Shown: positions 6,999-14,616 of the stretch, in pieces
Layout of the letters: every line of letters begins with the position of its first letter
How positions within the stretch are numbered: the first letter of the stretch is position 1
Assembly: GCA_937901265.1 (NCBI GenBank)
Contig: CALCHA010000046.1
Coordinates: forward strand, 1-15,004
Length of the DNA stretch: 15,004 nt
Direction: 5' to 3'
Origin: an uncultured Phycisphaerales bacterium
GTDB lineage: Bacteria; Planctomycetota; Phycisphaerae; WQYP01
Notes under the pieces: generated by a model
What the model was told of the DNA's origin: nothing
Database searches by the model: none
Seen by the model: only the letters and a program-made list of their open reading frames with translations
Program-made: the position numbers and the translations under genes

Positions 6999-7262
6999 TT
7001 AGCTTCGCGGCAGCTTGTGCATCACCGCAAGAAGAATCTGCGGCTTGTCGAGGTTGTAGTCGGCGTCGTAGCGCACGGGGGTGAGTTTCTCGAGGCGGCC
7101 TTCGTCCCCGATGTGATAGACCCAGGGGGGCATCACCATGCAGCGACGACGCGCCAGGGTTTCCAGAAATTCCATGTCATCAATGTCGGACGGCTGCTGG
7201 CCGGTGGCCATCGCTTCCAGTTCGCCGCGTCCCAAGCCGTGCGGATGATCAACGGTACGCAT
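6999..7262 (-). CDS. Small conserved-looking protein of unknown function (87 residues)
   Basis: I do not recognise the family. From the chosen ATG the protein is 87 residues, acidic and basic residues mixed, without signal peptide or membrane segment. Distinctive segments are MRTVDHPHGLGRGELEAM, DDMEFLETLARRRCMVMPPW and VYHIGDEGRLEKLTPVRYD. The frame stays open upstream to a TTG at 7364. The internal ATG is preferred because AGAGG lies 9 bases before it and a candidate promoter (7335-7364) overlaps the upstream extension. The gene converges with the receiver gene, leaving a 50-base C-rich gap without a clear terminator, and diverges from the DinB-like gene. Codon use resembles that of its neighbours, and no better frame covers the interval. 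Confidence 0.7.
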   Translation of the reverse strand: MRTVDHPHGLGRGELEAMATGQQPSDIDDMEFLETLARRRCMVMPPWVYHIGDEGRLEKLTPVRYDADYNLDKPQILLAVMHKLPRS

Positions 7263-7334
7263 CGTGTAGGTCCTCTCGCAAAACGCCAAACCCTCCACCA
7301 CTTCGCCGCCTTCAACGACGCCTGCCAAGGCCAC

Positions 7335-7364
7335 TAGATACGAAGGGATACGGAATTTCCACAA
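7335..7364 (-). promoter_or_regulatory. Candidate promoter of the 87-residue unknown gene
   Basis: On the minus strand TTGTGG (7364-7359) and TATCTA (7340-7335) are separated by 18 bases, inside a patch (about 7335-7400) that is much more AT-rich than the rest of the window. Transcription from here would start near 7328 and give a leader of about 65 bases. Confidence 0.4.
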
Positions 7365-7474
7365 AATTCTTAGATTTTTCAGGACTTTATTTTCCCCAGT
7401 TTCAACCTATGCGCCACGATTCGGCGGCGTTATGCTGAACAACCTTGTCCGATTTTCCCACCCGCGGAGCCTTT

Positions 7475-7957
7475 ATGAACGTGAACTCGCTGCTCTCCTC
7501 CGGTTTGGACCAGGTGCTTGGCCTGCTCAAGATGACCGTCGCGGATATGTCTGACGCCGACCTGCAGCAGCGCCCGGCCGAGGGAGCGAACACCGCCAAC
7601 TGGCAACTCGGCCACCTCGTCAGTGCCCAGGGGGGCCTCCTTGCAATGGTCGGCGGCCCCGCGGCAATGGTCCCGGAGGGCTATGCGGAAATCTATGGCG
7701 GCAAGCCCGGTCCGTCGACGGACAACTACCTCGGCAAGGCGCAACTGCTGGAACTCTTCGAGAAAAATCACGCGGCCCAGGTCGCGTGGGTCAACGGCCT
7801 CTCCACAGAGCAGCTTGATCGCCCCACCCCGGAACGCCTTCGTATGTTTGCCCCCAATGTCGCCGCCCTGATCCAAGCGCTCGGCGTTCACATCGCCATG
7901 CACATGGGGCAGATCCAGGTGCTGCGGCGGCGCCTTGGCAAGCCCGTGTTGTTCTAA
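7475..7957 (+). CDS. DinB-like four-helix metalloprotein
   Basis: The 160-residue cytoplasmic protein matches the DinB/DinB_2 superfamily, a metal-binding four-helix bundle that includes thiol transferases (bacillithiol, mycothiol and related) and many proteins of unknown function. The metal triad is visible as H47 (NWQLGHL), H139 and H143 (HIAMHMGQI). The sequence starts MNVNSLLSSGLDQVLGLL and ends with LRRRLGKPVLF, both typical for the fold. The ATG at 7475 is chosen over an in-frame TTG at 7445 because GGAG precedes it by about 7 bases and the extra ten residues are unrelated. The neighbouring minus-strand unknown gene is divergent, and the intervening 212 bases include an AT-rich patch. 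The substrate is not predictable. No DNA-damage regulation is implied by the name. Confidence 0.85.
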   Translation: MNVNSLLSSGLDQVLGLLKMTVADMSDADLQQRPAEGANTANWQLGHLVSAQGGLLAMVGGPAAMVPEGYAEIYGGKPGPSTDNYLGKAQLLELFEKNHAAQVAWVNGLSTEQLDRPTPERLRMFAPNVAALIQALGVHIAMHMGQIQVLRRRLGKPVLF

Positions 7958-8010
7958 GCCCGGTCGCGTCCTGCTCGCCCCTCCGAGCCCTTCGACCTCC
8001 CTGAGCGGCG

Positions 8011-9204
8011 TTATTGCGCCATCGCGTAGCGCGTCACGGCCACATCCAGCACCGTGTCCTCCATCTTGGTCTGATTTTCCACCGGCGTCTCCGAGCTGAG
8101 CTTCTCCAGGAAGCGCTGCTTCAGCGTGCCATACTGCTGCTGCTGCAAATCGTCGGCGATATCCTTCTGAGCGTCGACAAAACTGACCTTGTGTGCGTCC
8201 TGCTTATCGCCGACCTTCACCACCATCACCGTTTCCTGCAGCGGGTCCGCATCATGGACCAGCTGCGGTTCGCCGACCGTATGGGCCGGCAGCGTGAAGA
8301 CGTAATTTTCGATCTGCTGGTTGGCCATGGACCCGCGCTTCACGTGCGGATAGCGCCCGCCATAGTTCGCGCGTTTGTCGGCCGAATAATCCTCGGCAAG
8401 GACCGCGAAATCCTCCCCCTTTTTCACGCGGTCCACCAGCTCCCGTCCGGTGGCCATGGCCTGGGCCTCGGCCTCCTTCACCTGCTGGGCCGTGGGGTTC
8501 TTCAGGTAGTCCCCCTTGGTGCCATCGCTGCCGGGCTCGCGCAGCCAGCGTTTGACGGGGATGCTGATCGTAAAAAGTTCCAGCTCCGCATCCTTCTGCC
8601 ACTTCTTGGGTTCGTGCTGGTAGGCATCGAGCACCATCTGCCGCGTGACCACCACCTTGGGGAGCAGCTCCTTGCGGAAATAGAGGTTGATGATCAATGC
8701 ACGGCGGGCGTCAGCCATTTCCTTGTCGACGGACGAGCCGCGGGCCCGCAACTCCTGGTCGGCGAGGGCGCGCGATCCACCATGCGTGGCCAGAAGGTCG
8801 TGCTGCTGCATCGCCATCACGATGTCCACCTGCTGCCGTTCCCCGTCGCTCAAGGCCGCCTTCGCCTTCGAGCCAATCATGATTTCAAAAAGATAATTCT
8901 GCAGCGCCACATGGATGGCCGAGCGGGCGGCGCTGCGGAAGGTGGTGAGGTTGCGGCTGTTCGCCGCGAGGGCCTGCAGCTGGCTGTCGATCGGCCGCAG
9001 GATGTCCTGCACGAAGATCGGCTCGGCATTGACGTATCCCACGAGGGCGTTGACGGTGACGCTCTCCTCGCGGCGGGAGCCGGCGGTAACGTCCGCCCCC
9101 GGCGTTCCAGCGGCGGTGGGAGGGGCGATCTCCTGGCACAGAGCGCTCCCCGAGAAGAGGCCCGCGAGCACAACAGGACAGAGAATGCGGCGAAGCGTGT
9201 TCAT
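8011..9204 (-). CDS. Exported SurA/PpiC-type peptidyl-prolyl cis-trans isomerase
   Basis: The protein is probably a periplasmic parvulin-type foldase and chaperone. It has 397 residues with a clear signal peptide (MNTLRRILCPVVLAGLFSGSALC, cleavage near residue 23). Residues 50-195 resemble the SurA N-terminal chaperone region: VGYVNAEPIFVQDIL begins it, followed by long helices and the RRALIINLYFRKELLPKVVVT helix. The parvulin domain covers about 200-335, with LFTISIP, the VKKGEDFAVLAEDYSADKRA segment, a GGRYPHVKRGSM segment, and VMVVKVGDKQDAHKVSF at its end. A charged C-terminal helix rich in glutamine follows. Whether the isomerase site is active cannot be judged from these motifs. GGAG sits 6-7 bases before the ATG. 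The gene follows the GH1-like gene on the same strand after a 126-base gap that holds its own candidate promoter. Confidence 0.88.
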   Translation of the reverse strand: MNTLRRILCPVVLAGLFSGSALCQEIAPPTAAGTPGADVTAGSRREESVTVNALVGYVNAEPIFVQDILRPIDSQLQALAANSRNLTTFRSAARSAIHVALQNYLFEIMIGSKAKAALSDGERQQVDIVMAMQQHDLLATHGGSRALADQELRARGSSVDKEMADARRALIINLYFRKELLPKVVVTRQMVLDAYQHEPKKWQKDAELELFTISIPVKRWLREPGSDGTKGDYLKNPTAQQVKEAEAQAMATGRELVDRVKKGEDFAVLAEDYSADKRANYGGRYPHVKRGSMANQQIENYVFTLPAHTVGEPQLVHDADPLQETVMVVKVGDKQDAHKVSFVDAQKDIADDLQQQQYGTLKQRFLEKLSSETPVENQTKMEDTVLDVAVTRYAMAQ

Positions 9205-9229
9205 CCGGACTCCAAAGGGGAAACGGCGA

Positions 9230-9243
9230 CCGCCCGAGGGCGG
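9230..9243 (-). other. Small GC hairpin in the leader of the isomerase gene
   Basis: CCGCCC-GA-GGGCGG is a 6-base stem located 25-40 bases before the isomerase ATG. It lies between the candidate promoter and the start codon, so it would be in the 5' leader. A two-base loop is too tight, so the stem would open by a pair or two. Confidence 0.3.
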
Positions 9244-9258
9244 CGGGGGGAAACGAGT

Positions 9259-9287
9259 ATTGAAGCGAATCGTGCGTCGGAAAGCAA
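9259..9287 (-). promoter_or_regulatory. Candidate promoter of the isomerase gene
   Basis: On the minus strand TTGCTT (9287-9282) and TTCAAT (9264-9259) are separated by 17 bases, followed by a leader of about 45 bases. Confidence 0.38.
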
Positions 9288-9330
9288 AGGCCCGGAAAAG
9301 CGCCCATCCCTCCCGCCTCCCGGCCAGGGG

Positions 9331-10545
9331 CTACAAATTCACGCGAAGGCCATAGGAACTGGTCGGCATAATCCCCCGCCACATCTGGATGAGCCGCTTG
9401 TAGGCTTCGCCCACGGGGCGAATCTTGCGGTTGAGGTCGTAGAGCCCCAGCGGATTCACCCGGCCATTGTTTTCCCGCAGAGCAGTGTCCCAGTCGACCT
9501 GATCGGTCAGGGAATACCAGGTGAATCCCAGAATGGGCACGCCATCCGACTTGAGCCGCAGCATGTTGGCCCACTCCTTCTTCAGCCAGGCGGGTGCCCG
9601 TTCGGCGTCGGCGAGGTTGGTCTCCGTGTGCATGACGGGCAGCTGGTAACGGTCGAAATACTGCTTGGTGATGACGTAGTAGCCATAAATTTCGCCCGCG
9701 GGATCGGTGTTTCCGTCGGGCTTCACCAGGTGCTCATTGGTGATGTAGTAGTCGTTGCCCATGACGCAGTTTTTCTTGACGTGGTGGCTGCGGAACCAGT
9801 GGTAATCCTCGCGCGTCATGCCATTGTCGAGGAGGTACTCGTACATGGTCACATCGAGGTCCATGCCATAGGTGAGGTCGAGCGAGAGAAAGCGCTCTTC
9901 GTTGAGCCTGCGGGCGTGATGCAGGCTCGAGGGCTCCTCGGCATGGAAGTATTCCGACGATTCGGACTGAATGAAAATGGCGCTCGGGGTGACCTCGAGG
10001 ATCGCCCGCATGGCCATCACGTTGGCCTTGCAGAGGTGGTGCAGGGCGGTCACGAACGTTTTGTCGGAGGTGAGCCGCTCGTTCCACCAGCCGAAAAGTG
10101 CACTGAATTTGGCAGCGATGTAGATTTCGTTGATCGGCGTGAACAGCCGCAGGTAGCGAAATCGTTCCGCAAACGCCCGTGCATAGGCCGCGAACAATTC
10201 GGGAAAATCGGGGTCCTGAGCCGAGCCGATCCAATCGGGGAAACCGAAGTGGCACAGATCGACGATGGGCTCAATCTTGAGATGGCGGAGTTCATTGAAG
10301 GTTTCGTCGGCAAAGCCCCAGTCATACTTTCCGGGCCCCAGGTGCGTGCGGTAGTAGGGGGGGCCATAGCGCAGGAATTCAATGCCCATTTCGCAGACGA
10401 GGTGAAAATCAACGCGCCAGTTCTCATAATGGCCGCACTTTTCCATCTCGTCGACGCGGTGGGTGGAGCCATCGGGAAGGCGGATCGTGGGGTAGGAATT
10501 CTCGATTCCTGTCGCGAACATGAACTGGGCGAGCGGGCGTGGCAT
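9331..10545 (-). CDS. Glycoside hydrolase family 1-like (beta-glycosidase, clan GH-A)
   Basis: The 404-residue protein looks like a GH1-type (beta/alpha)8 beta-glycosidase acting by the retaining mechanism. Supporting motifs are MFATGIENSYP at the start, the strand-4 motif FTPINEIY with candidate acid/base E140, the strand-7 motif VMHTETN with candidate nucleophile E308, and LGFTWYSLTDQVDWD followed by NPLGLYDLNRKIRPVGEAYKRL, as at the end of GH1 enzymes. It is shorter than typical GH1 proteins (about 440-470) and the motifs depart from the canonical TFNEP and TENG, so the substrate is uncertain. GH1-like domains of this kind also occur fused to dTDP-4-dehydrorhamnose reductases. No signal peptide is seen, so it is probably cytoplasmic. 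The ATG at 10545 is preferred over a GTG at 10587 because the fold starts there; GGAG lies 11 bases upstream. Mfd lies 139 bases upstream on the same strand. Confidence 0.85.
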   Translation of the reverse strand: MPRPLAQFMFATGIENSYPTIRLPDGSTHRVDEMEKCGHYENWRVDFHLVCEMGIEFLRYGPPYYRTHLGPGKYDWGFADETFNELRHLKIEPIVDLCHFGFPDWIGSAQDPDFPELFAAYARAFAERFRYLRLFTPINEIYIAAKFSALFGWWNERLTSDKTFVTALHHLCKANVMAMRAILEVTPSAIFIQSESSEYFHAEEPSSLHHARRLNEERFLSLDLTYGMDLDVTMYEYLLDNGMTREDYHWFRSHHVKKNCVMGNDYYITNEHLVKPDGNTDPAGEIYGYYVITKQYFDRYQLPVMHTETNLADAERAPAWLKKEWANMLRLKSDGVPILGFTWYSLTDQVDWDTALRENNGRVNPLGLYDLNRKIRPVGEAYKRLIQMWRGIMPTSSYGLRVNL

Positions 10546-10684
10546 GAAAATCGTTACTCCGCGCGAGGTGGGTGCAAAATGCGTCACTGCGAAGGGTGTG
10601 CCGCGGGCCGACGAGCCTTGTGCAACAATCGCACGGCCCCGCGCATCCCGCTCCTCTCACGGCGCCACTCTACCACACGTCCAC

Positions 10685-13600
10685 TCACAAACGCCGTCGA
10701 ATCCCGGCGCCGGACCCGCGCGCCGGGGCCACCGGCTTCTGCGGTGTCTGCGGCGGCGTCTGCGGCACGTCCGGCTTGGGCGCGTTCGGATTGAGCAGAT
10801 TCCGCAGCACGTTCAGCAGCGTGTCCCCCTCCAGATAATTCGCCGGCAGCCGCAGATGTACCGTCTTTTCGTCCACCACGCGCACGCTGCCCGCCCCGCC
10901 CACGCCGCGCCCCAGCAGCGGGCCGAGCTTGCGCAGATCCTCGATCGTGAAGACCACGTCCGGGGTCTTGGTGATCACCGAGACAATCGCCCACTGCCGC
11001 GCCAGAATTTTGATTTCCGCGAGACCAAAGAGCATCAGCACCGGCTTGGGCATCGGGCCAAAGGCGTCGGTGACATCCTTCGCCAGCGCTTCGAGCATTT
11101 CCAACGACGACGCACGCGAGAGCCGGCGATACAGATCCATGCGCTGCCGCTCGGAGTCCACATAGCTCTTGGGAAAAACCCCGCTCACCCCGATGTCGAC
11201 GTTCACTTCCTTGACCTTTTCCACCACTTCGTTCTTGATTCGCTTGACCGATTCCTCGAGCAACTGGCAGTACATCTCATAGCCCACGGCAGAAATATGC
11301 CCGCTCTGCTCCGCGCCAAGAATGTTGCCCGCTCCGCGAATCTCCAGGTCCCGCAGCGCGATCTTGAAGCCCGCCCCCAACGACGAATACTCCTCCATCG
11401 CCTTGAGCCGCTTGGCCGACTGCTCGCTGAGCGCCTTGTTCGGCGAGAGCATCAGGTAGCAGTAGGCCCGGTGCTTGTAACGGCCGACGCGCCCGCGCAG
11501 CTGGTGCAGATCGGAGAGCCCGAAGTTTTCCGCTTCGTTGATGAACATCGTGTTGGCGTTGGGAATGTCGATGCCGCTCTCGATGATGGTGGTGCTCACC
11601 AGGATGTCCGCCTCATGTCGCATGAACTTGTGCATCACCGCCTCCAGCTCATGCTCGTTCATCTGCCCGTGGCCGATGACGATGCGCGCGTCGGGGGCGA
11701 GCTGCCGTATCTCATCCGCCACACTCTCGATGTTGTACACCTTGTTGTGCACAAAAAAGATCTGCCCGTTACGCGCCAATTCCCGCTGCAACGCCTGCTT
11801 GATGCGCATCTTGTCATGCGCAATGACCTCGGTGACGACGGAACGTCGGTCCGATGGCGGCGTGGCCAGGTTCGAGATGTCGCGGATGCCCAGCAGCGAC
11901 ATGTGCAGCGTTCGCGGGATCGGCGTCGCGGTCATCGTCAGGATGTCCACCGTCAGACGCAGCTTCTTCAGCCGCTCTTTGTGCTCCACGCCGAAGCGCT
12001 GCTCCTCGTCAATGATCACCAGGCCAAGGTCCGCGAAAACCACATCCTTGGACAGGATCCGGTGCGTGCCGATCAGCACGTCCACCTGTCCCATCCGCGT
12101 GCGCTCAAGGATCTTTTTGATCTGCCCCGGTGTTTTAAAGCGGCTGACGCTTTCAATGATGAAGGGGTAGCCGGTCAGGCGCTCGCGCATCGTCTCTTCA
12201 TGCTGCTCCGCCAGCACCGTCGTAGGCACCAGCACGGCCACCTGCTTCCCGAATTCGGCGACCTTGAACGCCGCCCGCATCGCCACTTCGGTCTTGCCAT
12301 AGCCCACGTCGCCGCAAAGCAGCCGATCCATCGGGCGTCCCTTGCCCATGTCGACCTTGATCTCTTCGACGCTCCGCACCTGGTCCTCGGTAGGGGGGTA
12401 GGGAAACGCATTTTCAAATTCCTTCTGCCACACCGTGTCGCCGGGATAGGCGATGCCCGGCGTGTGCTCCCGCGCCGCCTGCACCTCCAGCAGTTCCGCC
12501 GCCATCAGCTCCACCGCCTCCGCCACCTCCTCCTTCTGTTTGTTCCCGCGCGTTCCCCCCAGCACCGCCAGCGGCGGTCTCCCATGCGCCCCGCCGACGT
12601 ACTTCTGCACCAGGTGAATCTGCGTCACCGGCACATGCAGCGTCGCCTCACCGGCGAACCTCAAGGTCAGGAATTCCGCTTGCCGCCCATCCCGCGTAAT
12701 CGAGTTCATCCCCTCAAACTTGGCAATCCCATGATGCACATGCACCACGTAATCCCCCGTCTGCAGGTCCAGAAATGAATCGATCGGCCGCGCCCCCTGC
12801 ACCCCGCGCAGCTTCCGCCGCTGGTTGTAGCGATGAAATATCTCGTGATGCCCGATGAGGATCAGCGGCGGCGGGGGGGAAACAATTTCTGACTTCTCAC
12901 TTCTTTCTTCTGACTTCTCCCCCGTCGCCCCCCCATCCCCCTCATTCCACTCAAAGCCCAACCCCAGCACCCCCACCGGCATCTCCACCTTTGCCCGCAC
13001 GCCCGGATGCTTCACATCCAGCAAATCGCTCAGTCGCGTGCACTCGCTCTTGCCATCGCACACCACCACCACGCGCGCCCGCTCGGCCAGCTCCGCCAGC
13101 TCCCGGATCGCCTCCTCCGCCTTGGTGTCGAACCGCTGCACGCTCTTGCAGGGCAGTCGCAGCGTCTGTTCATCCTCCGCCCCGAACTGGTGAATCTCCG
13201 CCCAGGCAAAGCCCTGCACGCCCTTGAGCACCGCGCTGGGCGGATAAATCCCCCGCGCATCCTCCAGCCGATCGATGTAACTTTTAGCCTGTTCCTGAAT
13301 CTCCGCCGGCTCCACCAGCCACACGATGGTGTCGCTGGGCAGATAGTTCAGCAGGCTCGTCGTCTTGTCCACCGGCCAGTTCGACCGATCCCCCAGCGCC
13401 ACCAGCCGGGCTTCTTTGACCTGCGTCGTGGTGCCCAGCGTTTCAATATCAAAATGATGAACCGATTCCACCTGATCGCCGAAGAAATCGACGCGGATCG
13501 GCTCGCCAACGCCGGGCGGCCAGACGTCAACGATCTCGCCGCGAACCGCAAAATCCCCCGCATCTTCCACCGCATCGAGCCGCGTGTAGCCGTGATCGGT

Positions 13601-14143
13601 CAGCCACGCCACGAGCGCATCGCGGTCGAGCGTCTCTTCCACCCGCACCCGCTTCACCAGGTCGCTGAGCAACTCTCGCCCGGGGGAGGGCTGCATCACC
13701 GCCTGGATCGGCGCCACTACGAAGTCCGGCCGTGAACGCTCCGCATCTGCCGACGCCAGGTCCGCGAGCAGCTCCAGACGCTGCGCCGCAAGTTCGTGGG
13801 AGATGTTCGATTCGCCCGGCAGAACTTCAAACGCCGGATACAGCCGCACATCCGCGACGGCCGCGTGACTCCCGCCGCCCCGGCGAAAGAAGGACAATTG
13901 TTCCACGGCGTCGTCAGCCTCATCCAGGTGCGCCGTCAGCACCAGCACCGGCCGCCGCATCTGCTTCTGCAGGATCGCCGCCAGCGCCAGCGCGCACGCC
14001 CCCCATTGTCCTGTAGCCGCCACATGCCGCCGCTCCTCCAGCCGCCGCCGCATCTCGGCCACGATCGGCGAGGCCGCGATCGGCTGCAAAAACGCCTGAA
14101 TTTCCCCTTTTCCCCCGCCAATGTGTCGCTCATTTCCTGCCAT
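10685..14143 (-). CDS. mfd: Transcription-repair coupling factor Mfd
   Basis: Mfd displaces RNA polymerase stalled at DNA lesions and recruits UvrA. The 1152 residues match family length. The N-terminal third is the UvrB-homology region (EVLPGESNISHELAAQRLELL; GDFAVRGEIVDVWPPG...RVDFFGDQVESV). The RNA-polymerase interaction domain (CarD/RID-like) shows GDYVVHVHHGIAKFEGM near 460-477. The RecG-like translocase has Walker A GDVGYGKT (611-618, K617), DEEQ (712-715), TATPIPRTL, STTIIESGIDIP and QLRGRVGR. The TRG segment and C-terminal UvrA-gating domain (GVFPKSYV...R..LYRRLS) follow. Two oddities are an acidic/basic simple-sequence insert (409-426) and a proline-rich tail after about 1120. GGAG lies 9 bases before the ATG at 14143; a TTG at 14164 adds only 7 residues. 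The gene lies about 230 bases downstream of the DUF1328 gene on the same strand. Confidence 0.98.
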   Translation of the reverse strand: MAGNERHIGGGKGEIQAFLQPIAASPIVAEMRRRLEERRHVAATGQWGACALALAAILQKQMRRPVLVLTAHLDEADDAVEQLSFFRRGGGSHAAVADVRLYPAFEVLPGESNISHELAAQRLELLADLASADAERSRPDFVVAPIQAVMQPSPGRELLSDLVKRVRVEETLDRDALVAWLTDHGYTRLDAVEDAGDFAVRGEIVDVWPPGVGEPIRVDFFGDQVESVHHFDIETLGTTTQVKEARLVALGDRSNWPVDKTTSLLNYLPSDTIVWLVEPAEIQEQAKSYIDRLEDARGIYPPSAVLKGVQGFAWAEIHQFGAEDEQTLRLPCKSVQRFDTKAEEAIRELAELAERARVVVVCDGKSECTRLSDLLDVKHPGVRAKVEMPVGVLGLGFEWNEGDGGATGEKSEERSEKSEIVSPPPPLILIGHHEIFHRYNQRRKLRGVQGARPIDSFLDLQTGDYVVHVHHGIAKFEGMNSITRDGRQAEFLTLRFAGEATLHVPVTQIHLVQKYVGGAHGRPPLAVLGGTRGNKQKEEVAEAVELMAAELLEVQAAREHTPGIAYPGDTVWQKEFENAFPYPPTEDQVRSVEEIKVDMGKGRPMDRLLCGDVGYGKTEVAMRAAFKVAEFGKQVAVLVPTTVLAEQHEETMRERLTGYPFIIESVSRFKTPGQIKKILERTRMGQVDVLIGTHRILSKDVVFADLGLVIIDEEQRFGVEHKERLKKLRLTVDILTMTATPIPRTLHMSLLGIRDISNLATPPSDRRSVVTEVIAHDKMRIKQALQRELARNGQIFFVHNKVYNIESVADEIRQLAPDARIVIGHGQMNEHELEAVMHKFMRHEADILVSTTIIESGIDIPNANTMFINEAENFGLSDLHQLRGRVGRYKHRAYCYLMLSPNKALSEQSAKRLKAMEEYSSLGAGFKIALRDLEIRGAGNILGAEQSGHISAVGYEMYCQLLEESVKRIKNEVVEKVKEVNVDIGVSGVFPKSYVDSERQRMDLYRRLSRASSLEMLEALAKDVTDAFGPMPKPVLMLFGLAEIKILARQWAIVSVITKTPDVVFTIEDLRKLGPLLGRGVGGAGSVRVVDEKTVHLRLPANYLEGDTLLNVLRNLLNPNAPKPDVPQTPPQTPQKPVAPARGSGAGIRRRL
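12887..12919 (-). repeat. 12-base direct repeat inside mfd
   Basis: TTCTGACTTCTC occurs at 12887-12898 and 12908-12919, 21 bases (7 codons) apart, in a purine-rich coding stretch (pyrimidine-rich on the plus strand). It encodes EKSE-ERS-EKSE and keeps the frame. Confidence 0.85.
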
Positions 14144-14276
14144 GCGCGTAGGTCTCCCGCCCAACGCCAGACATCCCTCTGCCGGCGCGGGTTGTTTCTT
14201 GAAGCCCTCATGCTATGCCACGCTCCCCCTCTCGTCCACACACGCACGCCCGCGGATGGGCTGCAAAAACGCTGGC

Positions 14277-14312
14277 GGCGGGCGTCGTGAGAATTCTCGT
14301 CCGACGGCCGCC
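14277..14312. other. Imperfect inverted repeat upstream of mfd
   Basis: Arms 14277-14287 and 14302-14312 match at 10 of 11 bases around a 14-base loop that contains the perfect palindrome GAGAATTCTC. It lies between the DUF1328 stop and the mfd start. No T run follows, so it may be a weak terminator, a leader structure or an operator. No other feature was found in 14144-14374. Confidence 0.4.
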
Positions 14313-14374
14313 GCGCGCGATGCTGGAGGTAGATGAAACGTTTCCTTTTCAGAGAAGCGGGGATCGCTGGGCGC

Positions 14375-14548
14375 TTACGGCAGACGCCGACGGCCAGCCA
14401 TGCACATGATCAAGGAAACGATGAACAACACGAGGAAAATGAAGAACAGGATCTTCGCAATACCTGCGGCAGCCGCGGCGATGCCCAGGAATCCAAAAAC
14501 GCCCGCAATCACCGCAATGATAAAAAACACCAACGCATAGTAAAGCAT
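14375..14548 (-). CDS. DUF1328 / YtjA-family small membrane protein
   Basis: This 57-residue gene was found by translating the minus strand. It begins [20 protein letters not shown], continues through an [16 protein letters not shown] segment and ends with AGRRRLP. Family proteins begin [20 protein letters not shown] and have the same [11 protein letters not shown] linker, so the match is strong. It has two membrane helices (about 3-20 and 33-50) joined by the small-residue linker, and a basic tail that would be cytoplasmic. The family's function is unknown. GGAG lies 7 bases before the ATG at 14548; another ATG at 14554 lies only one base past that site and is rejected. A two-part hairpin lies 32-68 bases upstream, in the likely leader. 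The next gene on this strand is mfd. Confidence 0.92.
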   Translation of the reverse strand: MLYYALVFFIIAVIAGVFGFLGIAAAAAGIAKILFFIFLVLFIVSLIMCMAGRRRLP

Positions 14549-14579
14549 GATCATTCTCCAGGTAGAAATAGCTCGCTGA

Positions 14580-14616
14580 GGCGAATCGCTCCGATTTGGA
14601 GCGTGTGAGCTTCGCC
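14580..14616 (-). promoter_or_regulatory. Two-tier hairpin in the leader of the DUF1328 gene
   Basis: The inner stem is CGCTCC/GGAGCG (14587-14592 and 14598-14603) with a 5-base loop. The outer stem is GGCGAA/TTCGCC (14580-14585 and 14611-14616). An internal loop with 1 base on one side and 7 on the other separates the two. It ends about 31 bases before the start codon on the minus strand. It could be a leader regulatory structure or an operator. Confidence 0.45.

Noticed and set aside
8014..10794. A 926-codon plus-strand open frame antisense to the isomerase and GH1-like genes
   Set aside because: It spans two clear minus-strand genes with intact motifs. Long antisense frames are expected in GC-rich coding DNA, and its translation is rich in His, Arg and Val without family motifs.
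10520..12778. A 752-codon plus-strand open frame antisense to mfd
   Set aside because: It is the complement of strongly conserved Mfd translocase and C-terminal sequence, and its translation shows the His/Arg/Leu bias of a shadow frame.
14333..14608. Plus-strand frame beginning MKRFLF with GGAGGT just upstream
   Set aside because: The start site looks good, but the frame runs antisense through the DUF1328 gene and its translation becomes a low-complexity Asn/Asp/Glu/Gln sequence.
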